Positions 6,224-12,054 of a DNA stretch of 14,185 bases are shown in pieces. The stretch comes from Campylobacteraceae bacterium. GTDB taxonomy: Bacteria > Campylobacterota > Campylobacteria > Campylobacterales > UBA6016. The stretch is taken from contig JAEMQC010000061.1 in NCBI GenBank assembly GCA_022758985.1, positions 1-14,185 of the forward strand. The letters run 5' to 3'. Position numbers and translations under genes: made by a program. The notes under the pieces are model-generated. The model searched no databases. It had not been told where the DNA came from and worked only from the letters and a program-made list of their open reading frames with translations. Position 1 is the first letter of the stretch, and each line of letters opens with the position of its first letter.

Positions 6224-7564
6224 TTGTTTGCCACTCTAACAGACTCCTTTAGAAGCGCGATCAATAAAATAAGATTTTCGGACGATGAAAAGTCCCTCAA
6301 AAAAGCTATAGAAGAGCTTAAAAAATCGCTTTTAAAGTCGGACGTACATTATAAGGTTACAAAAGAACTTTTGCATAAGGTAGAGGTCGATACGAAGCTG
6401 GCCGGTATCGGTAAGCAGGCCTTTATGAATGCCCTCAAAAAGAACTTACTGGAAATTTTGAGCGTTGAGGGAAATCAAGGCTTCGTATATGCGCCAAAAT
6501 CTCCTACCGTAATACTTATGGTCGGTTTGCAGGGTTCCGGTAAGACCACTACGACGGCTAAACTTGCAAACTATCTAAAACAAAAAAACAAAAAAGTACT
6601 GATGTCTGCGTGTGACCTTCAAAGGGCGGCAGCGGTAGAGCAGCTAAAACAACTGGGTGCGCAAATCGAAGTAGACGTATATTTCGAGGAGGGTGAGCAA
6701 GATCCAATCAAGGTTGCCAAAGGCGCTCTAGAGAAGGCAAAAAAAGAGTTTTACGACGTGCTTCTAGTCGACTCCGCCGGACGTTTGGCGATTGACGAAG
6801 CTCTGATGAGCGAGCTAAAAGAGGTAAAAAAGGCGATTGAGCCTTTCGAGACATTCTATGTGGCCGACTCGCTTTCCGGTCAAGACGGCGTAAGAAGCGC
6901 TGAAGGCTTTAATGCTCAAATAGGAATCGACGGCGTCATACTCTCAAAATTTGACGGCGACAGCAAGGGCGGCGTGGCTCTGGGTATCGCTAGCCAGCTC
7001 GGCGTGCCGCTTAGATTTATAGGTATGGGCGAAAAACCGGCCGATCTAGAGGTGTTCATACCTGATAGGATAGTCTCTCGTCTTATGGGCGCTGGCGACG
7101 TCGAGTCTTTGGCGGAGAAGGTTTCAACGGTAATAGATGCCGAAAAAGCAAAAGATATAACCAAGAAGATTAAAAAAGGTCAGTTTAACTTCAACGATTT
7201 CTTGGAACAAGTTGAGAGCATGAAGAAGCTTGGAAGCGTGAAAAACCTTATCGGTATGATTCCAGGCATGGGCGCTATGGCAAATCAGCTAAAAGACGTA
7301 GACCTTGACAACTCTGCTGAGATAAAAAAAATAAAAGCTTTGGTAAACTCTATGACTCCAAAAGAGAGAGAAAATCCAGATCTTTTAAATAATGCGAGAA
7401 AAAGAAGAATTGCGATGGGGTGCGGGCTTAGTCAAAATGAAGTAAACAGATTGCTTAAGCAGTTTGAAAATGCGCAAAAAATGGCTAAGAAGTTTTCATC
7501 TAAAAGTGGCATGAAAGATCTGATAAATCTTATGAGTCAGCAAAAACTGCACGGCATGAGATAA
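6224..7564 (+). CDS. ffh: Signal recognition particle GTPase Ffh
   Basis: Ffh binds 4.5S RNA and signal sequences and, with FtsY, delivers ribosomes making membrane proteins to the translocon. The 446 residues show an N-terminal helical domain (1-90), the G domain with P-loop GLQGSGKT (101-108), DLQRAAAVEQL (131-141), G3 DSAGR (183-187) and G4 SKFDGDSKGG (241-250), then the M domain from about 310 with IGMIPGMGAM (343-352) and the RNA-binding helix RRIAMGCGLS (394-403). DSAGR and SKFD are mild variants of DTAGR and TKLD. The RNA-binding motif has Cys where RRIAxGSG has Ser. The start is TTG 6224 with AGGA eight bases ahead. It is followed by a hairpin and then rpsP, so it may be co-transcribed with the ribosomal genes. 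Confidence 0.98.
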   Translation: MFATLTDSFRSAINKIRFSDDEKSLKKAIEELKKSLLKSDVHYKVTKELLHKVEVDTKLAGIGKQAFMNALKKNLLEILSVEGNQGFVYAPKSPTVILMVGLQGSGKTTTTAKLANYLKQKNKKVLMSACDLQRAAAVEQLKQLGAQIEVDVYFEEGEQDPIKVAKGALEKAKKEFYDVLLVDSAGRLAIDEALMSELKEVKKAIEPFETFYVADSLSGQDGVRSAEGFNAQIGIDGVILSKFDGDSKGGVALGIASQLGVPLRFIGMGEKPADLEVFIPDRIVSRLMGAGDVESLAEKVSTVIDAEKAKDITKKIKKGQFNFNDFLEQVESMKKLGSVKNLIGMIPGMGAMANQLKDVDLDNSAEIKKIKALVNSMTPKERENPDLLNNARKRRIAMGCGLSQNEVNRLLKQFENAQKMAKKFSSKSGMKDLINLMSQQKLHGMR

Positions 7565-7565
7565 A

Positions 7566-7608
7566 TGCCTACAAATGGGCTTTTAAAATAAGAGCCTATT
7601 TTTTGGCA
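7566..7608 (+). terminator. Long hairpin with T run between ffh and rpsP
   Basis: AAATGGGCTTTT (7573-7584) pairs with AAGAGCCTATTT (7590-7601) as 12 consecutive pairs including two G-T pairs, with the five-base loop AAAAT. An outer TGCC (7566-7569) can pair with GGCA (7605-7608). Six T residues at 7599-7604 start within the stem's 3' arm and run past it. The element lies directly after the ffh stop and 32 bases before the rpsP start codon. It fits an intrinsic terminator, or a leaky attenuator or processing site if ffh and rpsP share a transcript. No convincing separate rpsP promoter was seen between 7609 and 7629. Confidence 0.6.
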
Positions 7609-7640
7609 TTTAACAAATTAATTTTTATTAGGAGAATTTA

Positions 7641-7871
7641 ATGGCAACAGTTATTAGACTTACCAGACTTGGAAGAACAAAAAAACCTTTCTACAGAATA
7701 GTAGTAACGGATAGCAGAAAAAAAAGAGACGGCGGCTGGATAGAGTCGATCGGTTACTACAACCCGATGGTTGAGCCAAAAGTAATCAAGTTTGACGCTG
7801 AGAGACTGGCATACTGGACAGGTGTAGGCGCAAAAATGAGCGATAAAGTAGCTCACATAACAAAAGGCTAA
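7641..7871 (+). CDS. rpsP: 30S ribosomal protein S16
   Basis: S16 is a small primary-binding protein of the 30S subunit body that binds 16S rRNA and helps its assembly. The 76-residue product starts MATVIRLTRLGRTKKPFYRI and contains the family blocks VVTDSRKKRDGG and IESIGYYNPM. The length is at the short end of the family, without the basic C-terminal tail seen in longer S16 proteins. ATG 7641 has a strong AGGAG at 7630-7634 with a six-base spacer, as expected for a highly expressed gene. It opens the conserved rpsP-khpA-rimM-trmD-rplS cluster; the next gene starts three bases after its stop. Confidence 0.98.
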   Translation: MATVIRLTRLGRTKKPFYRIVVTDSRKKRDGGWIESIGYYNPMVEPKVIKFDAERLAYWTGVGAKMSDKVAHITKG

Positions 7872-7874
7872 TTT

Positions 7875-8117
7875 TTGGTCGAGAAATTTGTAGAGCAGTT
7901 TGCGGCTCTACTTTCAACATATCCGGAAGAGATAAGGGTCGAAAAGATTGCTATTGAAGACGGACTATGTGAAATAATAATCTATGCGAATCAGAGTGAC
8001 GCCGGAAAAATAATAGGTAAAGAGGGGAAGATGATAAATGCCCTTAAAACCGTGATTTCCGGCTGTAAGGCAAAAGACAATATATCGTATAAGATTTCCG
8101 TAAAACCAAATAGATAA
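7875..8117 (+). CDS. khpA: KH-domain RNA-binding protein KhpA
   Basis: A single KH domain of 80 residues. The RNA-binding loop is GKIIGKEGK (44-52), with the GxxG signature at 48-51, followed by the helix M-I-N-A-L-K-T-V. This family (KhpA, older name YlqC) lies between rpsP and rimM in many bacteria and works with the larger KhpB/Jag protein in binding many RNAs in Firmicutes; no Jag gene is in this window, and the role in Campylobacterota is less studied. The start is TTG 7875 preceded by AAAAGG at 7862-7867, seven bases away. It is three bases after rpsP, and its stop shares one base with the rimM ATG (TAATG), so translation is probably coupled. Confidence 0.93.
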   Translation: MVEKFVEQFAALLSTYPEEIRVEKIAIEDGLCEIIIYANQSDAGKIIGKEGKMINALKTVISGCKAKDNISYKISVKPNR

Positions 8118-8662
8118 TGAAGAGAACTTTTGAGAATGAGTCTTCGCAGCTTTCGGTTGCGAAGATCGGAAAAACGGTCGGACTTGACGGAAAGCTGAAA
8201 CTTCATCTTATGACAGATTTTCCTGAGCAGTTTAAAAAAGGCGCCACCTTTGAATCTCTCGGAGAAACATTGGTGGTTGAGAGTTACGACATCTCTTCTT
8301 CGGCGATAAAATTCAAAAACTATAACGATGTCGATAGTGCGGCAAAACTTACAAATAGAGTTTTATACACAACGATGGAAAGCACCAGAGAGAGTTGCAA
8401 GCTTGGCAAAGATGAGTTTTTCTGGTTTGATATCGTGGGGCTTGAAGTAGTAGAGGACGGCGAGACTCTCGGCGTGGTGGATAGTATCGAAAGATACGGC
8501 AATACCGATTACCTTGTCGTCAATACCGATAAAAATCTAGTTGCGAAAGCGTTGCCGAAAAGTTTTTTATTGCCGTATCAGGATAGGTTTGTTTTATCCG
8601 TGTCTATTGACGAGCAAAAGATAGTCGCCTCCCACGCAAAAGATATTTTGCTGGCAAGCTAG
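8117..8662 (+). CDS. rimM: 16S rRNA processing protein RimM
   Basis: RimM binds 30S precursors and S19 and assists maturation of the 16S rRNA 3' (head) domain. The 181-residue protein has the two expected domains: an N-terminal beta-barrel (about 10-90) with VAKIGKTVGLDGKLKLHL, and a PRC-barrel (about 98-178) starting EFFWFDIVGLEVV and ending with the L-L-P-Y-Q-D-R-F-V-L strand. The N-terminal signature usually reads G-x-x-x-x-x-x-G-x-x-G-E; here a Lys stands after the second turn, within normal variation. ATG 8117 overlaps the khpA stop by one base and lacks a good Shine-Dalgarno, so re-initiation is likely. Its TAG stop abuts the trmD ATG with no gap. Confidence 0.96.
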   Translation: MKRTFENESSQLSVAKIGKTVGLDGKLKLHLMTDFPEQFKKGATFESLGETLVVESYDISSSAIKFKNYNDVDSAAKLTNRVLYTTMESTRESCKLGKDEFFWFDIVGLEVVEDGETLGVVDSIERYGNTDYLVVNTDKNLVAKALPKSFLLPYQDRFVLSVSIDEQKIVASHAKDILLAS

Positions 8663-9361
8663 ATGAAATTTAGTTTCGTAACGATCTTTAAAGAGCTCGT
8701 TGCGCCGTATTTTGAAGCCTCTATTTTAAAAAGGGCAAAAGACGCCAATCTTCTAGAGTTTGAGTTTGTGACGCCTCGTGATTACAGCGAGGATAAGTTC
8801 AAGCGTACAGACGATTACGCCGTAGGCGGCGGGGCTGGGCTCGTGTTTACTCCGGCTCCGATGTTCGCACTTTTGTCGCAAATAAGAGAAGAGGATAGCG
8901 ACGCGCATATCGTTTTTTTGACTCCGGCGGCAAAACCTTTTAAGGCAAGCGATGCAAAAAGGCTTTCAAAAAAAAGCCATATAGTTTTTGTATGCGGACG
9001 CTACGAAGGAATTGACGAGAGAGTCGTAGAGGAGTTTGCCGACGAGGTTTTCTCGATCGGCGATTTTGTTTTGACCGGCGGTGAGCTTCCCGCGCTTGTA
9101 ATGTGCGACGCTATATCCAGGTTTGTTCCTGGTGTGCTGGGAAATGACGAATCTCTCGATGTAGAAAGCTTTGAGGGGTATTTGCTGGAGGCTCCGTCTT
9201 TTGCAAAACCGGCAGATTTTAACGGACTGTTTTCCCCTTCAATTCTTTTAAAGGGAAATCACAGTAAAATTGCGGATTTTAAAAAAAACGTGTCGAAATT
9301 TAGGACCAAATACTTTAGGCCCGATTTATATGAAAAGTTTTTAAAAGGAACTATGCGATGA
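8663..9361 (+). CDS. trmD: tRNA (guanosine(37)-N1)-methyltransferase TrmD
   Basis: TrmD methylates N1 of G37 in tRNAs that read CNN codons, using S-adenosylmethionine, and so prevents +1 frameshifting. The 232-residue protein carries the trefoil-knot SPOUT fold motifs: GGGAGLVF (55-62), VCGRYEGIDERV (110-121), and SIGDFVLTGGELPALV (131-146), which form the SAM-binding knot. The C terminus H-S-K-I-A-D-F-K and T-K-Y-F-R-P-D-L fits the tRNA-binding domain. The usual Pro-Tyr or similar pair before GGG is Ala-Val here (D-D-Y-A-V-G-G-G), a small deviation. ATG 8663 is directly adjacent to the rimM stop. Its stop TGA overlaps the rplS ATG, and its last codons carry the rplS Shine-Dalgarno. Confidence 0.98.
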   Translation: MKFSFVTIFKELVAPYFEASILKRAKDANLLEFEFVTPRDYSEDKFKRTDDYAVGGGAGLVFTPAPMFALLSQIREEDSDAHIVFLTPAAKPFKASDAKRLSKKSHIVFVCGRYEGIDERVVEEFADEVFSIGDFVLTGGELPALVMCDAISRFVPGVLGNDESLDVESFEGYLLEAPSFAKPADFNGLFSPSILLKGNHSKIADFKKNVSKFRTKYFRPDLYEKFLKGTMR

Positions 9362-9717
9362 AAAATAAATATCTAGAAAGCTTCGAGCAAGCGCAAATAG
9401 CAAGCAAGTCTATACCGGCTTTCAGAGCTGGAGACAGCCTAAAAGTTGCCGTTAAAATCAAAGAAGGTGACAAAAGCAGAATCCAAAATTTTGAAGGTGT
9501 TTGTATTGCTGTTAGAGGCGAAGGCGCCGGCAAAACTTTCACTGTTAGAAAAGTTGGCGCAAACAATGTTGGCGTTGAGAGAATATTCCCATTCTACACA
9601 GACAGCATTGAGAGCGTAACCGTAACAAGAAGAGGTAAAGTAAGAAGAGCAAAACTTTACTTCCTAAGAACAAGAAGCGGTAAATCTGCAAGAATCGAAG
9701 AGCTTAGAAGCAAATAA
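9358..9717 (+). CDS. rplS: 50S ribosomal protein L19
   Basis: L19 lies at the 30S-50S interface, next to the L14 bridge region. The 119-residue product shows the family blocks F-R-A-G-D-S-L-K-V, RIQNFEGVCIA, FTVRKVGANNVGVERIFPFY and TVTRRGKVRRAKLYFLR. Length is normal. ATG 9358 overlaps the trmD stop (ATGA) and has AAGGA at 9345-9349 with an eight-base spacer, so it can be translated independently of trmD. It is the last gene of the plus-strand block and is followed after ten bases by a strong intrinsic terminator. Confidence 0.99.
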   Translation: MKNKYLESFEQAQIASKSIPAFRAGDSLKVAVKIKEGDKSRIQNFEGVCIAVRGEGAGKTFTVRKVGANNVGVERIFPFYTDSIESVTVTRRGKVRRAKLYFLRTRSGKSARIEELRSK

Positions 9718-9727
9718 TCTAGGCTTT

Positions 9728-9757
9728 CCCGCTTTTGTTAAAAAAGCGGGTCTTTTT
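9728..9757 (+). terminator. Intrinsic terminator of the rplS operon
   Basis: CCCGCTTTT (9728-9736) and AAAAGCGGG (9742-9750) form a perfect nine-pair stem with a five-base loop GTTAA, followed by TCTTTTT (9751-9757). This is a classic Rho-independent terminator for the plus strand. The T tract runs into the stop codon of the convergent smpB gene (9756-9758). Read on the minus strand the stem is followed by AAAG instead of T, so it should stop minus-strand transcription less well, although the A run preceding the stem could help. Confidence 0.9.
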
Positions 9758-10208
9758 AGTATCTCTTCATAGCTCTCGCTATCTCCAGTTTGGCGTCTTT
9801 TTCTTTTAAACTCTCTCTTTTATCGTGCAACTGTTTGCCTTTTGCAAGTGCAATTTCCAATTTGATTTTATTTTTATTGTTTGCGTAGATGCTAATCGGT
9901 ACTATCGTTAGTCCATCTTCTTTAACTTTTTGCGTCAACTTCAAAAGTTCTTTTTTATGTAGTAGCAGTTTTCTATCTCTTGTTTCGCTTGGCTTGTAAG
10001 CCTCGACCGCCGTGGATAGATGCGATATATGCATTCCGAATACGAAAGCCTCTCCGTTTACGATACGTACAAAACTATCCTTTAGGTTTACTCTTGCGCA
10101 TCTTATCGCTTTGGCTTCGCTGCCTACGAGCGAAATTCCTGCCTCCAGTTTGTCTAGAATATGGTAGTCGTGAAACGCCTTTTTATTGTTTGCGTATATT
10201 TTACCCAT
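9756..10208 (-). CDS. smpB: SsrA-binding protein SmpB
   Basis: SmpB binds tmRNA and places it in the A site of stalled ribosomes for trans-translation. The 150-residue protein matches the family: N-terminal K-I-Y-A-N-N-K-K-A-F-H-D-Y, the oligonucleotide-binding block G-S-E-A-K-A-I-R followed by VNLKDSFV, G-M-H-I-S, and the basic C-terminal tail K-R-E-S-L-K-E-K-D-A-K through A-M-K-R-Y, which folds into the mRNA channel. The tail is complete. The ATG overlaps the ispE stop by one base and has AAGG seven bases upstream. It is the last gene of the minus block; the tmRNA gene (ssrA) is not in the window. Confidence 0.97.
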   Translation of the reverse strand: MGKIYANNKKAFHDYHILDKLEAGISLVGSEAKAIRCARVNLKDSFVRIVNGEAFVFGMHISHLSTAVEAYKPSETRDRKLLLHKKELLKLTQKVKEDGLTIVPISIYANNKNKIKLEIALAKGKQLHDKRESLKEKDAKLEIARAMKRY

Positions 10209-10981
10209 TATTTAACCTTAAATAGCGTGCTTCCACTACCGCTTAAAAACCATCCGTCTAGTTTATGTTCATAAAATTCAGGATATTTTTTTAATACCGC
10301 ATAAAAAAGGTCGTTTAGCTTCAAAGGCGGATATGTGAAGAGTATCTCTTTTGATGTTTTGTGTGATATCTCTTTTGCGAATTCCGGCTCTATAGCATCT
10401 ATAAAAAATTTTCTAAACGTCTTATAGACCTCTTTCGTATCACACTTTATATCTTCCGGCGTAAACAGTTTTATTTGCGGAATGTCATCTTTGAACTCCT
10501 CTACGATTTCACCGATGCCGGAGACGTTGGCGGATTTATATCCGTGCACAAAAAAAGGAACGTCGGCGCCCACTTTTGCGCCTATCTTTGACATATCTTG
10601 TGTCGTTAGCCCAAGAGCTAGGGCGTCGTTTACCATCTTTAGGAATGTTGCCGCATTCGAACTGCCGCCACCGAGTCCCGCTTGTTTTGGTATATTTTTA
10701 TATACCATCATCTTATGCTTTTTGCAAAATTCGACTATCTTTTTTTGCGGAGTATAGTCAAGTAGCGCTTCGTAGGCTTTGTATATAGTGTTGCTTTTTT
10801 TGTCGCATTCGAAATCACCGACTATGTCGAAGCTTATACCGTGATTTGGCTCAAACCACATCGTGTCGTATAGCTCTTCTATCAATATAAATCTAGATAG
10901 CAGTTCGTGATAGTTGTCTCTCGTGCCTACTATTTTTAAAAATATATTTACTTTTGCGTATGAGCGGTAAACCTTTTTCAA
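10208..10981 (-). CDS. ispE: 4-diphosphocytidyl-2-C-methyl-D-erythritol kinase IspE
   Basis: IspE is the GHMP-family kinase that phosphorylates CDP-methylerythritol with ATP in the MEP pathway to isoprenoids. The 257 residues carry AKVNIFLKI with catalytic K10, the ATP-binding glycine loop PKQAGLGGGSSNAA (98-111), VGADVPFF with catalytic D140, and the C-terminal LSGSGSTLFKV loop. The usual GYHE motif appears as D-N-Y-H-E. The length is a little below E. coli IspE (about 283), mainly through a shorter middle section. The start codon is TTG at 10979-10981 with a strong GAGGGG seven bases upstream, 12 bases after the csrA stop. The stop overlaps the smpB ATG. Confidence 0.96.
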   Translation of the reverse strand: MKKVYRSYAKVNIFLKIVGTRDNYHELLSRFILIEELYDTMWFEPNHGISFDIVGDFECDKKSNTIYKAYEALLDYTPQKKIVEFCKKHKMMVYKNIPKQAGLGGGSSNAATFLKMVNDALALGLTTQDMSKIGAKVGADVPFFVHGYKSANVSGIGEIVEEFKDDIPQIKLFTPEDIKCDTKEVYKTFRKFFIDAIEPEFAKEISHKTSKEILFTYPPLKLNDLFYAVLKKYPEFYEHKLDGWFLSGSGSTLFKVK

Positions 10982-10993
10982 AAGAGAACCCCT

Positions 10994-11221
10994 CTATTTT
11001 TTGATTATTTTTATTTCATCAGGGCTAAGTTTGTGAAAACTTGAGCTAGCCTCAATATTTTGGTTTTTAACTTTTGTGATTAGTTCGTCTCTAAAGATAA
11101 CAACGTCTAGCGGTGCGTCAAAGCCTAGCTTTACCTGATTTTGGTCAATGGATACTATCTTTATTTTTATATCTTTGCCGATAGTTATAGATTCGCCGAC
11201 TTTTCTTGTCAGTATGAGCAC
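10994..11221 (-). CDS. csrA: Carbon storage regulator CsrA
   Basis: CsrA is a dimeric mRNA-binding protein that recognises GGA in loops near Shine-Dalgarno sites. The 75-residue product starts MLILTRKVGESITIG and retains both RNA-contact positions, L4 in beta-1 and R44 in F-R-D-E-L of beta-5. The C-terminal tail beyond residue 60 is longer than in E. coli (61 residues), a form seen in species where FliW rather than CsrB-type small RNAs controls CsrA. In C. jejuni the FliW-CsrA pair controls flaA translation; the same is expected here but fliW is not in the window. The start is GTG 11219-11221, with AAAAGG seven bases upstream overlapping the truB stop, 11 bases away from truB. Confidence 0.97.
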   Translation of the reverse strand: MLILTRKVGESITIGKDIKIKIVSIDQNQVKLGFDAPLDVVIFRDELITKVKNQNIEASSSFHKLSPDEIKIIKK

Positions 11222-11232
11222 TTAGCTACCTT

Positions 11233-12054
11233 TTAAAGTTCTATGTTGTTTAGCTTGTAGGAGACTTTGCCCTCTTTTATCTCTATGATAGATAACGAGT
11301 CACCCCTGTCTATGTAGTATGCCCCGTCCTTTTGTATCTCGAAGTCCTCAGGGCTTACTTTCTTGCCGTAAATTATATCGGTTTTATCTTTTTTGTACCA
11401 GTTTTGCGGCACGTTTATGCACGCTCTAATATCTAGCGCTCTCTTATTGTCGTATTTGTAACACCCCTCGGACAGCCTCTCTAGGTAGCTTAGGGCTCCC
11501 TCAGTGCCAAGGGATTTTGCAAGCATATTTCCGAGCGTTCTGACATATGTTCCTTTTGAGACGCTCACCTCGAAAGTTACGAAAGGATGCGAGTAAAGAA
11601 TTAGCTTTGCGTCAAAAACCGTAATAGAGCACTCTTTTAGCTTTACCTCTTTATCCTCTCTGGCAAGCTCGTAGGCTCTTTTGCCGTTTATTCTTTTTGC
11701 ACTGTATTTTGGCGGAACGATAGCGGTTATTTTTTTTAGGTTATCTACGGCTTCTCTTATGCTTTCCATTGAAAACGGCGGCAAATCTTCTATTTTTTCT
11801 ACGCCCTCTATATCAAGCGTTTCGCTTGTAGCGCCGAGCCAAAGTACCGCTCTATATCTTTTGGGTTCCAAATCCATATAGTTAAAAAGCTTTGAGAGTC
11901 CGCCGGTGCCTATAAGCAGCACGCCGACAGCAAAAGGATCGAGCGTGCCGCTATATCCTGCGCTATCCGTTTTTAGTTCCCGCTTGATTTTTGTTAGGTA
12001 TCTGTTTGAGGTTACGAAAATAGGTTTATAGCCTACGAATAAAGAGCCTTTCAT
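11233..12054 (-). CDS. truB: tRNA pseudouridine(55) synthase TruB
   Basis: TruB makes pseudouridine 55 in the T-loop of tRNAs and helps tRNA folding. The 273-residue protein has the TruB catalytic block GYSGTLDPFAVGVL with nucleophile D39 (family form GHTGTLDPLATGVL), the conserved K-R-Y-R-A region near 65-68, VPPKYSAKRINGKRAYELAR, and SVSKGTYVRTLG. The N-terminal K-P-x-G-x-T-S motif is degenerate here (YKPIFVTSN, lacking the glycine). The C-terminal region after about 215 is a small domain replacing the PUA domain of longer TruB proteins. The ATG overlaps the uvrD stop by four bases (ATGA), so the two are probably coupled. It corresponds by position to Cj1102 (from memory). Confidence 0.96.
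   Translation of the reverse strand: MKGSLFVGYKPIFVTSNRYLTKIKRELKTDSAGYSGTLDPFAVGVLLIGTGGLSKLFNYMDLEPKRYRAVLWLGATSETLDIEGVEKIEDLPPFSMESIREAVDNLKKITAIVPPKYSAKRINGKRAYELAREDKEVKLKECSITVFDAKLILYSHPFVTFEVSVSKGTYVRTLGNMLAKSLGTEGALSYLERLSEGCYKYDNKRALDIRACINVPQNWYKKDKTDIIYGKKVSPEDFEIQKDGAYYIDRGDSLSIIEIKEGKVSYKLNNIEL

Noticed and set aside
9358..9717. Lysine/arginine-rich frames around rplS as a possible separate small gene.
   Set aside because: L19 accounts for the composition and no second frame with support was found.
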